Assembly: GCA_960531495.1 (NCBI GenBank)
Contig: OY482846.1
Location: forward strand, 34,911,311 to 34,975,310
Reading direction: 5' to 3'
Source of the DNA: Zeus faber
Lineage: Eukaryota > Chordata > Actinopteri > Zeiformes > Zeidae
Length of the DNA: 64,000 bases
This document shows positions 25,501 to 36,531 of the stretch, piece by piece. Below the pieces are notes generated by a model. It searched no databases. It was given only the letters and a program-made list of their open reading frames with translations, and was not told the origin of the DNA. Both the position numbers and the translations under genes were made by a program. The first letter of the stretch is position 1. Each line of letters starts with the position of its first letter.

Positions 25501-28500
25501 ACCGTTGGAATTTGCTGGACATTCTGGTAAATGGCGCACTCTCCATTGTACACAGTGAAACACCGGAGGACAGGGAAATGCGCCGGTGCGCTAGTGGGTC
25601 TCTGCCGACATGGACTTCGAACACTGTTACTAGGAATATTTCTCTCTAATGTGTGTTTACTGTGCAACAAGCCGAATGAACTTATGTTGTACTTTATTGT
25701 TTTTTTTGTTTTTTTTTGTAATATTCAAATTCTATTCATATTTTGTTCCTGCGCAGCGGACCTCTTTGGAGAAGACTGCAGCTCTCCAAATCGATTCGGA
25801 GCTGGGCGAGCCGCATTCGACATCCCCCGGCGCACACGGCATTTGTTTATCCGCAGATCTTGACTGCCCCAATATGGCGACCATGTCGGACTGTATTACC
25901 CACAAAAATAAAGGGAGATTCGTGAACCTGCTTGTGATTTTGAAGTTTACAGTCGAACGCTCATTTCTATCGTTTTTTAATATATAATCGGAATGACACC
26001 CCTACAAACAAACTTTGCCATTTTACACTAGGACGAGACAAGCCACCCCAATCACATAAATCATTTTACCTTCACTAATTAAATTCAGTTTTTGTTGTTG
26101 CAGCTCCAGTTGAGCTCTTTTAGTTTGCATATGAATTCTCTCTTTTTCAGTTTCAACTTCATGCCTCAATCCATTTGTATCAAAAATGTTAGGGTGGGAG
26201 CTTGATGTAAAAGGCGGAGGCAAGGCATTACAAACTGAACCTCAAGATAGCTCCCCCTGAGACAAAATGTTCTTTTCCACTAGATTAATTTTCAGAGCTT
26301 TCTTAACTGTTTTTTAAAAATTTGCCATTCAGTGCAAAATTTAAATTTTTATATGATAAGCAGCGTAGGACCTTTACCTCTGTATTTCTGGTATGTATGA
26401 AGTTAGAATTATTTAGGAACCATATTTTCTGGAGGGGCGTCTGCTCCAAGTATGTTGTATATAAATTTGTCAGTGGGGAGCCATTCCTCAGTGATATTTG
26501 TTCATTATTTGGGAAATTGTAATTAGATGTATTTTTCCCTCAATATTTTTCTCTTCCAGGCATGGTTGGTCTTGGAAGGGTCGGGGTCTACATCTTCTCT
26601 GCGACCTCCGGTGGTCTTCCAGGACGAGAGACCACCTTCGCTAAGATCGCCAAACAGCAGGGATACGACACAGCGCTGATAGGTACCCTGTGGTCATCCA
26701 TGGGATCAATGATATAGATATGGAAAAAAGGGTAGATAGAACTTTATTGATCAGCAAAAGACCTGACACAGTAGGTGAGATAAGGCATCAGATAAGTGGA
26801 GAAAACGTGGAAAAACAGATGCTTAAATGAGAACTGGTTATTAGAGTGGTAGAAATATAGATACCTCAAAAAGTCAGTCAGATTATAATGGCACAAGAAT
26901 AGCTTTGAAATGAATGTAAAATAATGAAAATAAAACTGAAAAAAAAAGATCATTTGCAATCACCCATCATATTTTTTTTCATTTATTTGATTTCAAATAA
27001 GTCGTTTTTGGTATTGAGACATATGTTTGCCCTTAATCTCTTCATTGACAGTGATACCAGTATAAAACTAAAGTCTTGTGCAGTATGAGTAAATGTTTAA
27101 TTTAATATAAGCAGAGATTTTTTTTTTAGTAGGCAACCCCCCACGCCCACCAACAGCTCAAGCAAATGCGAGGCCCGGTGTATGGTAACCTGCCAGATGC
27201 CCCTCCCGGCTACAAGCCCCGAGCGCCCAGTCATGCAGCGAAGTGCACTCGGCGCACACTGCCCCGATGTCAGCTCTGTCAACACTGGCAGACGGCCATA
27301 TATGTAAGCCCTCTACCACCCCTGACACCCTGGGCACCCGGGGTGTCAGAGGGAGTAAGGCCGACAGCTGCCTCCTGCACCGCAATCCACATCCACAACA
27401 GCAAGAAGCCTCCAAGGGGTCCTGGAAGGCACCCGGCAGCACTCCCCGCAAATCCGTCAGGTTGCAGCAGGCCAGAAACCTCTCAGCACCAAGGACAAGC
27501 TGCCAGGACCCGAACACAGTCGGCAGGAGGCCCACCCAGGCACCCCCCCGGCCTACCACACCACCACACCAACCCACCAGCGCTCTGGCAAATGCGGTTA
27601 AAATTGCGGGGTATGGGGTTGTAAGTCCTCCAAGTATGTCGAACCTGAATCACTTGCATTCCTCCTGCCCCACAGACCTTGGTCTGGTCGAGTATAGTGT
27701 TTGGAGTAAGATTTGAATGGGTGTGTTCCAAGCTAATATAAGTGGTATTAAAGTTGCAGGGCAGTAAAGCGAAGCACAACCAGATCAACGCAGGGGTGCG
27801 GTAGGCCAGGCAGCGGCCACGCAGACCCCACCCCAGACCTGACTGTGCCTCAGCCCCCCCACCCCCCCTGTACCAGGAGGCACCCAACCAACAGCGATCC
27901 GGCGCAGAGCTGCCCGCTATGCACCCTCATCAGGCCCCTGAGCAGCACCCCCCAGCTGCCACACATGCGGACCACAAAACAGACCACGGAACACATCCTC
28001 CCACCCACACCCGGCCCCCTCATCGACGAATGGTACACGCAACGTGAGTGCCAGAGAACAGATACCCGGATAGATAGGTGCAATGATGGGAGTCAATGGG
28101 AGATAACATATTTTCAATGTGTAAACACTGTGTACCCCCCTACACTTTCATGTTATACATGTGGTGTTCAGGTCCACAAGGGGAATAAAAGTGTGGAAAT
28201 TGTAGGCCCTGTGTACCTCAACTCTGTCCTCCTTCAACATGTGTGTGTATGTACGTGCGTGCGTGTTTTGTCTTTATGCACCTACTATTCCTGCACAAAG
28301 TTGCAACATGGTTACATTTCAAGAGAACGTCTGTCCCCACATTCCCGCACACTTTACCATCTGTCTTATTGGAACCATTCTATATTTTGCTGCAAATTGG
28401 GGGTGGGACACAGCAAATAAATAGCTTTGCCTGTGTGGCTCCTTATCACAATCGATCAAGATGGCGAAGAGGTTCTCTGCTCAGAGAACAGGGCCTGAGA

Positions 28501-31500
28501 ACAGATTGTAGAAGAGAGAGAAGCTTTGGCAAAGGAGAAGAGGAAGAGTTTTCAGAATATGAGGATCACATTTCTGTTGATTCAGAGTCTGACAGTGAGT
28601 TTGAAGAAGATCAGATTGCCCATCGGCCAGCCCCAAAACGAGCCCATCAGCAGCCAGCAAGTCGAGAAATATGGATGTAAAAAAATCGTGATTTTGAATG
28701 GTCTTCTTGTCCAAGGAACGAGCCAATGTGATGAGGATGCAACTAGGACACGGATGGCGGTAACTCATGTGCAGGACATCAAATCTTCTTTCGAACTTTT
28801 CATTCCGGATGCCGTCCAGAAAATAATGTTGGATTGCGCAAATTTGGAGGGAAGGCGTGATTTTGGAGAGAGGTGTTATTTTATTTTTATTTTATTTTTC
28901 AGGAAAATGGCACCTGGGGCTGAACTGCAAGAGCAGCGATGACCACTGCCACCACCCAGCTGCCCACGGATTTGGACACTTCTTCGGCATCCCCGTCACC
29001 AATCTGCGTGACTGCCAGTCCGGCAGCGGCACAGTGTTCTTCCAGCTCCATCGCTACATCCCCTACATGGCACTGACTGCCGTGGCCTTCACCGTCGCCG
29101 TCCTCCACCGTCTGGGCGTGGTGGCTGTCCGTGGGTGGCTGGTCCTTGGTATGGCGGCCATCAGCGGCGCAATGCTGGCCGCGTTTATAACCACATTCCC
29201 CATCTTCACCTGCATCCTGATGAGGGATCACCGGGTGGTGGAGCAGCCCTACGTCTCCGAAAACCTGACACAACGGATGACCCTGGAGGCGGTGGACTTC
29301 TTGGAAAGGTAACAGGCTTTTTGATATACAGTTACTCCTCACTTAAGGACCTACCTGTTTAACGGCCATTGGGATTTATGACTCTCTGACCAGTCTTAAG
29401 GTGCGCTGTGTACAATACCGCGGTGTGAGTGCTGCGTGCGCGGCGTCTCAGCGTCAAGCATCTCATCGCGCATCACTGTTCTCAGTCAGTCTCGTTCTCT
29501 CAGTCTGTCAGTATTCACTATGCTAGCGTTTGCAATCGCCACCCCCCCTTACCGCGAAGTAACACTGGTCCTCGCTTATCGACCAATTGGCTTAATGACC
29601 TGGTCATAGGGACGGAATTGCCAACCGTCTGCCATCATTGTGCGTGTGGATGGGTGAATGTAACATAGGCACAATCAAGCACTTTGAGTCATATGACTGG
29701 AAAAGTGCCATATAAATGCACCCCCATTTGTTTCTGTTTGGCTCACTTTCTGTTTTTTATTTAGTCCCTCCTGCCATCTTGTCTCATTCTAACACTCTCT
29801 TTGTCTTTTAATTTTCCTGTCCATCTTTGTTGACATTGACGTTTTTTTTTAAATTGATGCTATACTGTTATCTTCTCAGGAGCGAGGGAAGACCCTTCCT
29901 CCTTTACTTCTCCTTCATCCAGGTCCACACCGCCTTATATGCATCACCTCGGTTTCGGAAGACAAGTCGCCACGGTATCTATGGTGACGCCGTCCATGAA
30001 GTGGACTGGAGCGTTGGTAAGTGGACGCTGCTTTATATTCCATTACTGAGGTTTAAAGAGGTTCATTCTCAAAGGAGGGAAGAGGATCCTTTAGTCCAGT
30101 GTTTCTCAACTTTTTTCTGCTGCGGCCCACTTATAATTAAATAATCCCACGGCACACAGCTTTCATGTTAACCACTAAAAACATCACAAAACCCCACAAG
30201 CATGTATAACTGTGCTTATTATTATGTGTATACTAATAACTTTACTATACTGACTATGATACTAGTAGTTAGTGATGCAAGACTCGTGAGCGATTCCTTC
30301 GTAACAAACTAAATCTTTTAAATATTGGGAGTCACTCCGGCAGTGTGCAAACTAGTTAATCTTCAACTCACAAACTGAAAATAATTAGGGTAGGAGGACT
30401 CATTTAAAGACACAGGCAAGGCACACAGGACAAAATATGTAAAAAACAACAAGAACAAAAAAGGTATTTTCCATAATTCACATTGAACATGACTGATTTA
30501 CATTTTCACTCCACCAAAAAAAAATTAAATTGTGGCAGAATTACATGACTCTAATGAGAATGCCGTTCACAACTCAAGAGAGACTCTTCTGACTCAAAGA
30601 AGAGTCAAACTTGAACGACTCTTTACTGAATGGCTCATCAATCGCCGGATGTCAAAAAAGAAACCAACCTCCGATCACTACTATTGGTTCTTACTTTCAG
30701 TAAGAATCGTATCGGTATCCTGGCTGAAATTGTGCTCACTTGCAAATTTGAGCTAATTTCCATTATTTCCTTTTTTTAAAGTAGAATTTGAAAAGGGCAG
30801 TTGTTGAAAAACACTGCTTTAGTCTGCTTTAGTGTATAACCACTAAAATTGTAGTTTTGATTCAACTTTATACCTCCTATATTTTGATTTCTACTAACTT
30901 GGACTCAATAGATGGGTTTCCCCTTTTCAAAGAGTTGTGACCCAGGAGCGCCATAGAAAGTGTCTTTATAATATAATTAAACAAAATGTTGCTGTGTGGT
31001 GCTCAGTTAATTGAAAGAAAGCTATTTTGAAAAAAAAGAAAAAGAAAACGCTGTTTTGTTTGATCGTTTTACAAGCTGATATTTGAGTAGGGCACATTAG
31101 GATGGAACTTTTTTTAAATACTCCTTCAGTGAGCTACCAAGCATGTATAATGTTTTGGAAAATATTTGAAATATTTGGCACAGAGAGAAAAGAAAATTGA
31201 ATATAATGGAAGATTGATGGATGTTTTTAGCATTTCAGAAACTGAAAAAATATGTACTCGGAAAAATATAAGAAATAACTTTATTTTAAATACAATTTTT
31301 TTTTTTCCAATACACAATTAAATTACTTAAACCTTACATTTGACCTATTCTGATACTGTATGATGAAATACACAATTTAGATGTTGCCCTCTTAGGGTAA
31401 AATTTTTTTCCACCCATTAACTTGATTGACCAATTGATCTGGTCCCAGGCCAGATCCTGCAGACCCTGGAGCGGCTGGACCTGAGGAGGAACACACTGGT

Positions 31501-34306
31501 CTACCTGGCCTCCGACCATGGTGCTCACCTGGAGGAGGTCTCCTCCGATGGACAGGTCCACCGGGGCTGGAACGGCATCTACAAAGGTACGGCCTGGAAC
31601 TGGCCGGAGTGTCTTCAGACTAGGGATGTTAACATTAATCGACTATTGATTAATTGCTAATAAGAATTGAATCGATTAATATTTTGTCTTAAGGATAAGA
31701 ACTGAACCACCTGCAGTCTTGTTGTTGTCATATCAATGGGAGTCTTTGGGGTTCAGGGCGTTTGGAGAAAAAAATACCCATCCAGGAAGTAGTAGTACTC
31801 ACCAGAACAACAAAAAAAAAATGGCCAGTGGAACAGGAAGTAGTAGTAGAAGTAGACTGAAGCTTCCAGAAGAACGACAAATAACAAACACGCCGCACGT
31901 AGAAAACAGGTGCTTCTCAATGCCAAGGAGGATAGTATGTTTATTGTTGCTCAACAAGTAAATGCTGCGTTCAGATGGAACACGGTAGACCGGAACAGGA
32001 TATCGGCGCTTTCTGAGCGGCACAGGGGGAAGGGAAATAAAAAACGGAGCGAGGGAGAGGGACGACCGAAAAACAAAACAAGCGATGTTGCAATGGCGAT
32101 GACTCCAATAATATATATTAAACTAAATTTGTTCCTGTCTGTTTCTATATAAGAATGTTAGTAATGTTTAGTATTTTTATAAGCCATTCGCTGTCCATAT
32201 CTGCACCAGAATTCATCTGCTACATATCATCCGACTCATTCCACTGCAGAGGATGGCAAAAAGTTAAATTGTTTTAACTCCCGCTATATATATTCCTGTA
32301 TGCACGAACCACTTCAGCGAGTCTTGCCTCGGACTTCATTTTGAAAGAAAATGAAATGAAATGAGGAAAAACACGGAGGTGCGCACAATGCGTAGGTCCC
32401 CACATACCATGCCGCCAACCCCTGGTGACCTCATTAGTTTTTATCTTATCAATTAATCAATCTACGACTGTTACGGTTAAAAACTATCGATGAAGGAAAT
32501 TCCTTTAAATTTGCATCTCTATTTCAGACAGATATTTAGAATGGACATGCGCTTCCTGCGGGAACGTGTCGGCTGACAGACAGACTAACGGATGTTTGAA
32601 GACTGGCTGACAGACGAGGGGTTAGCGCAGTCCTATCAATAGATTCTGGGATTTGAAGTAATCCATTATTACGGCCCTAGCGGACCCGACTGAAAAGCCC
32701 GCTCTCTGGGGTTTGTACTGTTGAGCCAGATGCTATTTGCTATGCTCTTTTGTCTCTGCAAGCTGTAAGCCATTCCTTTGGTTACCGACTGCCCCCCCCC
32801 CAAAAAAAGGGCTTTCGAAGCGAGACAAGCTGAATCGTCGATGTGATCAGGGAACTGCTTTCCCCTCCGTCTCTTTTTGACTTTCTTCTTTAGGAGGGAA
32901 GTCCACCAATTGGGAGGGTGGGATCCGGGTCCCGGGGATCCTCAGCTGGCCAGGGACGCTGCCTGGAGGCAGGCAACTGGACGAGCCCACCAGCAACATG
33001 GACGTGTTCCCCACTGTGGTCCGACTGAGCGGGGCACCACTCCCACAGGACAGGTGAGCCTTCATACCTTATATAATACAATAATATACAAAACAACGGG
33101 ACGGAGGACCCATTTGCACCCATGACCCTGTTGCCGGTTCACTGGTTGTCCTTCCTTGGACCACGACCTCTCTGACCCATGTACAAGCGTTGACAATGAG
33201 CGATTGTTTTGCTTGGCTGGCCATGTGGTAGATGAGAGAAGAAACTGACTTTTTTGCGACAGGGCAGACATGCTTTTGTTTGTGAAGAAAAACTTGCCAT
33301 TCATTTTGAAGTGATTGCATTAGGCCTACAGATAGGTTGACAACCAACCAAATGGTGCCTTGTTATATTCTTCTGTTTCGATTACCTGTTTCTCACCTCT
33401 TTTCATTTGGAAGAGTACAAATACTGCACTCCTTTTTTAGTTGGGGGTTTGTAAAAATCAAGGTTTGTCCTGTAACTTGGTGCACTTTTGAATTTTGAGA
33501 TGTGTAAAAAACAAAACAAAAAAAAAAAGAGAAAAAGATCCAAGGTCCTGTAATCTAATCTACTTGTGAATTAATGACATTAGTCGTGTTGTTATATGTA
33601 TCTGTTGCACCTCTTTTCTTTTGGGAAAGAAAAACATGTTAGATAAAGTGGGATATACCACAATTTATTTTCAGTTGGGTTTTATTTGTACAAAAGAGCT
33701 CCGTCCAGTAACCTGAAGCACTTTTTTTATTTTGAGATTTGTTTGCGTGACAGTTAGAAAAGGCCCTGACCTGGTGCAGTTTGGAGAAAATGTTTTAATG
33801 TTTTATTATTGACATACAATTGAATTTTCCATTAAGGAAAAGTTAGAAAATGTTTGCGTATTCTGTCAATGATAGTTCTTCGAAAGAACATTATTGGCCA
33901 AAATCGGAATTGGCAGGTCAGACTCGGACAATCGGATGACTATTTATTTATTTGATATTATGAAACACTGGTCCAATAAAAAAAAAATAACTTTACTTTT
34001 TTAAGCACAATGCGTCTATTATAATGTAATATATTGTATTACAATATGAGTGTTATATGTCAGTTATTCATTTCATTTTTTACATCCTTCTTGATAAAAA
34101 GTTTACTGCAAGTTTACTTGCAGTAAAGCAAGTTCACACAAAAGCTTTACTGCAAGTTCAGTAAAGCACTTAGAGGAAAATAAAGACAAATTTAAATATT
34201 TCATTTCTGTATTCAGCTGAATAAGTTCAATAGCTTTGTGATTGCACATCGGACAGTACACCAAAAAGCCAGTAGAAATTGTCATTATGTGTATAATATC
34301 AATGTA

Positions 34307-34355
<49 letters not shown>

Positions 34356-35091
34356 CACATAGATTTAGAAACAAATTGTTACCCTTTGTATCGAAATGGA
34401 AATGAATCAGGACGTCCTGACGCAGAGTGAATTTAAACTCTGTGTCTTGTGTCCTTCAGGGGGATCGATGGACATGACCTCATGCCGCTGCTGCAGGGAA
34501 GCGTGGAGAGGTCGAGCCACGAGTTCCTCTTCCACTACTGCAACGCCTACCTGAACGCTGTCCGGTGGCACCCCAAAAACAGTAAGTCCAAGAAAACGCT
34601 TTACATGCAAGTGTTTTATAGTTTATGTATGGTTATTATTTTTTTATTGTATTGTTGTTATTATTCATTAAATTAATAATTATTAATATTATTATTCATT
34701 AACAATTCAATAAAATACGTTTTTATTTTCAGGCAGCGCTGTTTGGAAGGCCTTCTACTTTACGCCCAACTTCTCCCCGGAGAACGAGATGGCGTGCTTC
34801 GACACGCACACGTGCTACTGCATGCCGCCCTACGTGACCCACCACGACCCTCCGCTGCTCTACGACCTGTCCCAGGACCCGGCGGAGACCACGCCCCTGA
34901 GCCCTGCCACCGAGCCAGATTTCCACACCATCCTGGAGGTCATGGGAGACGCCGCCGAGCGCCACCAGAGCTCGGTGGAGCCTGTGGAGCTCCAGATGTC
35001 CCCGGGTCACCTGATGTGGAAGCCCTGGCTCCAGCCATGCTGCTCCACCCTGAGCCGCCTTTGCAGGTGCCTGCATGACTCCACAACATAG
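19516..35091 (+). CDS. sts: Steroid sulfatase (STS), nine coding exons, intact
   Basis: Membrane sulfatase of the endoplasmic reticulum; the family removes sulfate from steroid sulfates such as DHEA sulfate and estrone sulfate. Coding exons: 19516-19670, 23721-23842, 26560-26682, 28903-29308, 29880-30016, 31449-31586, 32894-33053, 34460-34581, 34733-35091. They join without a frame break into 573 residues (human STS 583). Seen in order: signal peptide (1 to about 20), metal-binding D36-D37, formylglycine motif CTPSR with C76, K135 and H137, two hydrophobic helices (about 185-206 and 210-236), H285, D337-H338, K363, and a cysteine-rich tail. Sequons N48 and N254 sit where human STS is glycosylated. 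STS-type runs such as [14 protein letters not shown] separate it from ARSD/E/F/H paralogues. The ATG was chosen because it opens the signal peptide. Intron 2 has a GC donor; all other introns are GT-AG. An acceptor-like CAG ends at 19510, so an upstream non-coding exon is likely. Confidence 0.95.
19886..20027 (-). pseudogene. APE-type LINE fragment, RT C-terminal end
   Basis: Minus-strand reading resembles the plus-strand segment at about 22100-22190 (the region around H-P-N and L-F-Q-L-L). A truncated, oppositely oriented relative of the next element, in sts intron 1. Confidence 0.65.
20055..20254. other. Assembly gap, 200 N
   Basis: Exactly 200 N. Comparison with the related copy on the minus strand at 22384-22693 suggests about 310 bases of LINE 5-prime sequence are missing, so the length is probably a placeholder. 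Confidence 0.9.
22222..22740 (-). mobile_element. Internally deleted LINE derivative nested in the plus-strand LINE
   Basis: Read on the minus strand, it starts with the LINE 5-prime region, runs through the start of the endonuclease ORF (about 22385-22320) and then passes directly to the 3-prime terminal segment, ending ATAAACCTCTTGAAT (22225-22240). The whole interior is missing. It keeps both ends but no enzyme. Confidence 0.7.
23791..23805 (+). other. sts: Sulfatase signature CTPSR (formylglycine site) in sts exon 2
   Basis: The codons read C-T-P-S-R, the sulfatase family signature C-x-P-S-R. In active sulfatases the cysteine (C76 here, C75 in human STS) is oxidised to formylglycine by SUMF1 and becomes the catalytic nucleophile; the arginine orients it. 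The motif is intact, which argues for a functional enzyme. Confidence 0.95.
23843..23848 (+). other. sts: Non-canonical GC splice donor of sts intron 2
   Basis: Exon 2 must end at 23842 to keep frame with exon 3 (the split glycine of the conserved R-S-G-M/V region). The next bases are GCCAGT, not GT. The nearest GT, at 23847, would add four bases and break the frame. The matching acceptor at 26558-26559 is a normal AG after a pyrimidine tract. This is therefore a GC-AG intron unless the assembly has a base error. Confidence 0.75.
24150..24768 (+). pseudogene. 3-prime end of a second APE-type LINE, sts intron 2
   Basis: An open frame (24174-24512) resembles RT-LINE C-termini (region with L-x-K-L-I-K-K-A and L-G-G-P-L-D). 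It is followed by a 3-prime UTR with ATTTCCCCGTTGTGGGACTA and AATAAAAG, and ends in TATCTTATCCTATCTTATC repeats. 5-prime truncated. Confidence 0.7.
24771..25005 (+). repeat. Unclassified repeat family U, first part
   Basis: Aligns with the reverse complement of 59236-59000, including CTCCAAGCAGTGGAAA against CTTCAAGCAGTGGAAA and the following GACGCTCCACCACCTCAGGAAA region. GC-rich, with no conserved open frame I recognise. Confidence 0.7.
25006..25045. repeat. Perfect 18-bp hairpin in sts intron 2
   Basis: The left arm 25006-25023 (TCATTCAACCCTGCACCC) is the exact reverse complement of 25028-25045, with loop TCAG. It abuts the end of repeat U part 1. Confidence 0.9.
25046..26559. other. sts intron 2, unassigned repeat-like DNA
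   Basis: The start (ACTTTCGATTTTAAGGTCAC) and the end near 26005-26015 (GGAATGACACCCCTAC) look like diverged transposon termini, but I could not match inverted ends or a target duplication. Short open frames inside have no recognisable family. The last 20 bases form the exon 3 acceptor tract. Confidence 0.4.
27150..27740 (+). repeat. Unclassified repeat family U, second part
   Basis: Aligns with the reverse complement of about 58990-58570, sharing ACAAGCCCCGAGC and ATGTCGAACCTGAATCA among others. Together with 24771-25005 it reconstructs the order seen in the single antisense copy at 58.6-59.2 kb. It lies in sts intron 3; GC-rich sequence continues to about 28040. Confidence 0.7.
28120..28885 (+). 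pseudogene. piggyBac-like transposon fragment, transposase N-terminus
   Basis: An ATG at 28461 opens a short Met-Ala-Lys-Arg-Phe-Ser leader. Next come an acidic Glu/Asp/Ser segment (about 28540-28620) and a region resembling piggyBac transposase N-termini through N-L-E-G-R-R (about 28842-28859). Frameshifts and a stop (28507) break it. Upstream, 28130-28260 looks like a piggyBac-type non-coding end. The catalytic domain is absent. The fragment runs to within about 20-40 bases of the sts exon 4 acceptor. Confidence 0.7.
29055..29211 (+). other. sts: Two-helix membrane hairpin of sts, within exon 4
   Basis: Residues about 185-206 and 210-236 are two stretches rich in A, V, L, I and F, split by a short polar turn with H202, R203 and R210. 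In human STS the equivalent hairpin anchors the enzyme in the ER membrane near the active site. Soluble lysosomal arylsulfatases lack it, which supports the STS assignment. Confidence 0.85.
29309..29879. other. sts intron 4, nothing recognised
   Basis: 571 bp with normal GT and AG borders. No repeat family recognised with confidence. Confidence 0.5.
30097..30816. mobile_element. hAT-type MITE in sts intron 5, with 8-bp target duplication
   Basis: Left end CAGTGTTTCTCAAC and right end (reverse complement) CAGTGTTTTTCAAC form terminal inverted repeats. The element is flanked by CTTTAGTC at 30089-30096 and 30817-30824. An 8-bp duplication and CAG-start termini fit hAT. There is no transposase in the 720 bp. 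Confidence 0.88.
30825..31448. other. Rest of sts intron 5, AT-rich, nothing recognised
   Basis: AT-rich DNA without a recognisable repeat or open frame; it ends in the exon 6 acceptor GGTCCCAG. Confidence 0.5.
31621..32521. mobile_element. hAT-type non-autonomous element in sts intron 6
   Basis: Termini TAGGGATGTTAACATT and (reverse complement) TAGAGATGCAAATTTA are imperfect inverted repeats. Flanks CTTCAGAC (31613-31620) and TTTCAGAC (32522-32529) are an 8-bp duplication with one mismatch. The 901-bp interior has no transposase. Confidence 0.75.
34102..34167. repeat. Two tandem hairpins
   Basis: 34102-34127 has 12-bp arms (TTTACTGCAAGT) around TT. 34144-34167 has 9-bp arms (GCTTTACTG) around CAAGTT. 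Both share TTTACTGCAAGT, so one probably arose by duplication. Confidence 0.75.
34310..34351. repeat. (TA)n microsatellite
   Basis: Pure TA dinucleotides. Confidence 0.95.
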
Positions 35092-36099
35092 GAGTCCAAC
35101 TGTTGACCTTGTCTCTCAAAATACATGTTGGATGGAGATATTATTACAAGTTAATATTTACCAAGGGGACATAATGATGGAAACTTCTAATTGTGACCCA
35201 CCGCAGCAAAACCACATTGTCGCGCATTTCTAAAATCGCCATGAGCTGCCAAATAAGTCGGAAAAAAATTAGATTTTTCTAGATTCATGTTCCTTTGTGG
35301 GGTTTTTTTATCTCTCAATGTATTTTCAAAGCCAAGTTTGATTAATAAATAGTAGAAAGATGTTAAATCGTTGAGTTAAATATTACCATTAGATTACATG
35401 GGGAAACACAGTTCACTTACCAAGATGCTGAACATCGCTGAACAACGCCGATCAATGGTTTCCTTTAAAGCGACCATCCAGGTGAAGATCATTCATTTAT
35501 ATTCCATGTGATGTTAAGTCACAATGTGAAAACATTTTGATAGAGTTCAACCCTTAAATTTTACGTGTTTAATACACACACCTGGATTCATTGTTGGGTA
35601 GGCGGCCTAACACGCGAAGAAGGAAAGCTGATTTCACTTCCGTAAACAAAACACAGAGCCTTCGGAAAACTTTGAGTTTGATTATCTCAGAAACACAGTG
35701 TGTCGCACCCTTGTCATTCACAAGCCATAGCTTAAAAATATTTGCTTGATTCACACAAGTGACACACCTTCATTCACACATTGTTTTGAAGCTCTGATTC
35801 TCCACTTTCAAATGACCTAAAAAAAAAAGGGAAACGGCACCAAAAGATATAACCTACCTGTAGTACCTAAAATAAACCTAGCATTAGTTGACTGCTCTAA
35901 CACTCAGTACTCAGTACTCAGTAAAACTAAAATCCTAACTTTCAATATAGTCATTCATTATCAAGAGCCGTAAACTAAACTCCCAGCTTTGTTTTAACTT
36001 TGAATTTGCCTTGATTCCTTCTCTGTGATACGCAGCACAGCCGAAAAGGCTCTCAGCACAAAAACAGGTTTTCTGACAGCGGGAAGTGCCTGATTGGTA
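35092..36099 (+). other. sts: sts 3-prime flank / probable 3-prime UTR
   Basis: Candidate polyadenylation signals AATAAA lie at 35344-35349 and 35871-35876, 253 and 780 bases after the stop codon. No other gene is seen. The true end of the transcript cannot be fixed from sequence alone. Confidence 0.5.
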
Positions 36100-36531
36100 A
36101 AAGAAAGAAGAAAGAAACAGTCTTTAATCGTCACACGACACTCCACAACACATGCTTGCACACACACACACACATGCACATGCTTGATGGTGGCCGGTGA
36201 AATGGATCCTCTGCTTTTAACCCATCCTGGTTTGTCCTTCCTCCGGGGGCACAGCCAGGAGCAGTGGGCAGCATACGCTGGGAACCAGGTGATAAGTGTC
36301 CATCGCTGGTCAGACGATGATGGGTGCATGTTTTTGGTGGGGGTCCTTACTGACGTGAGGTGGAGGAAACCCCATGTGAGCACGGCGAGAACATGCAAAC
36401 TCCACACAGAAGGGCTCCTATTTGGGAGATAACCCGACGGAGCACGGTGCCAACAGCGCCCCAGGCGGGAATCGAACCCAGGACCTTCTTGCTGTGAGGC
36501 AGCAGTGCAATGCACTGCGCCACCGTGCTAC
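36100..36531 (-). mobile_element. tRNA-headed SINE (family B), minus strand, fuller copy
   Basis: The minus-strand head begins GGTAGCACGGTGGCGCAGTG (A-box region) with B box GGTTCGATTCC (complement at 36470-36480). The body is shared with 16010-16405; the CA-rich tail lies near 36160. Confidence 0.8.

Larger units (their letters stand above)
33054..34459. other. sts intron 7, with TA repeat and hairpin cluster
   Basis: Mostly AT-rich. Holds two hairpins at 34102-34167 and a (TA)n tract at 34310-34351, then the exon 8 acceptor. Confidence 0.55.

Noticed and set aside
28461-28680. The acidic piggyBac-like frame as a domesticated host gene
   Set aside because: A stop at 28507 and frameshifts occur early, and the catalytic domain is absent.
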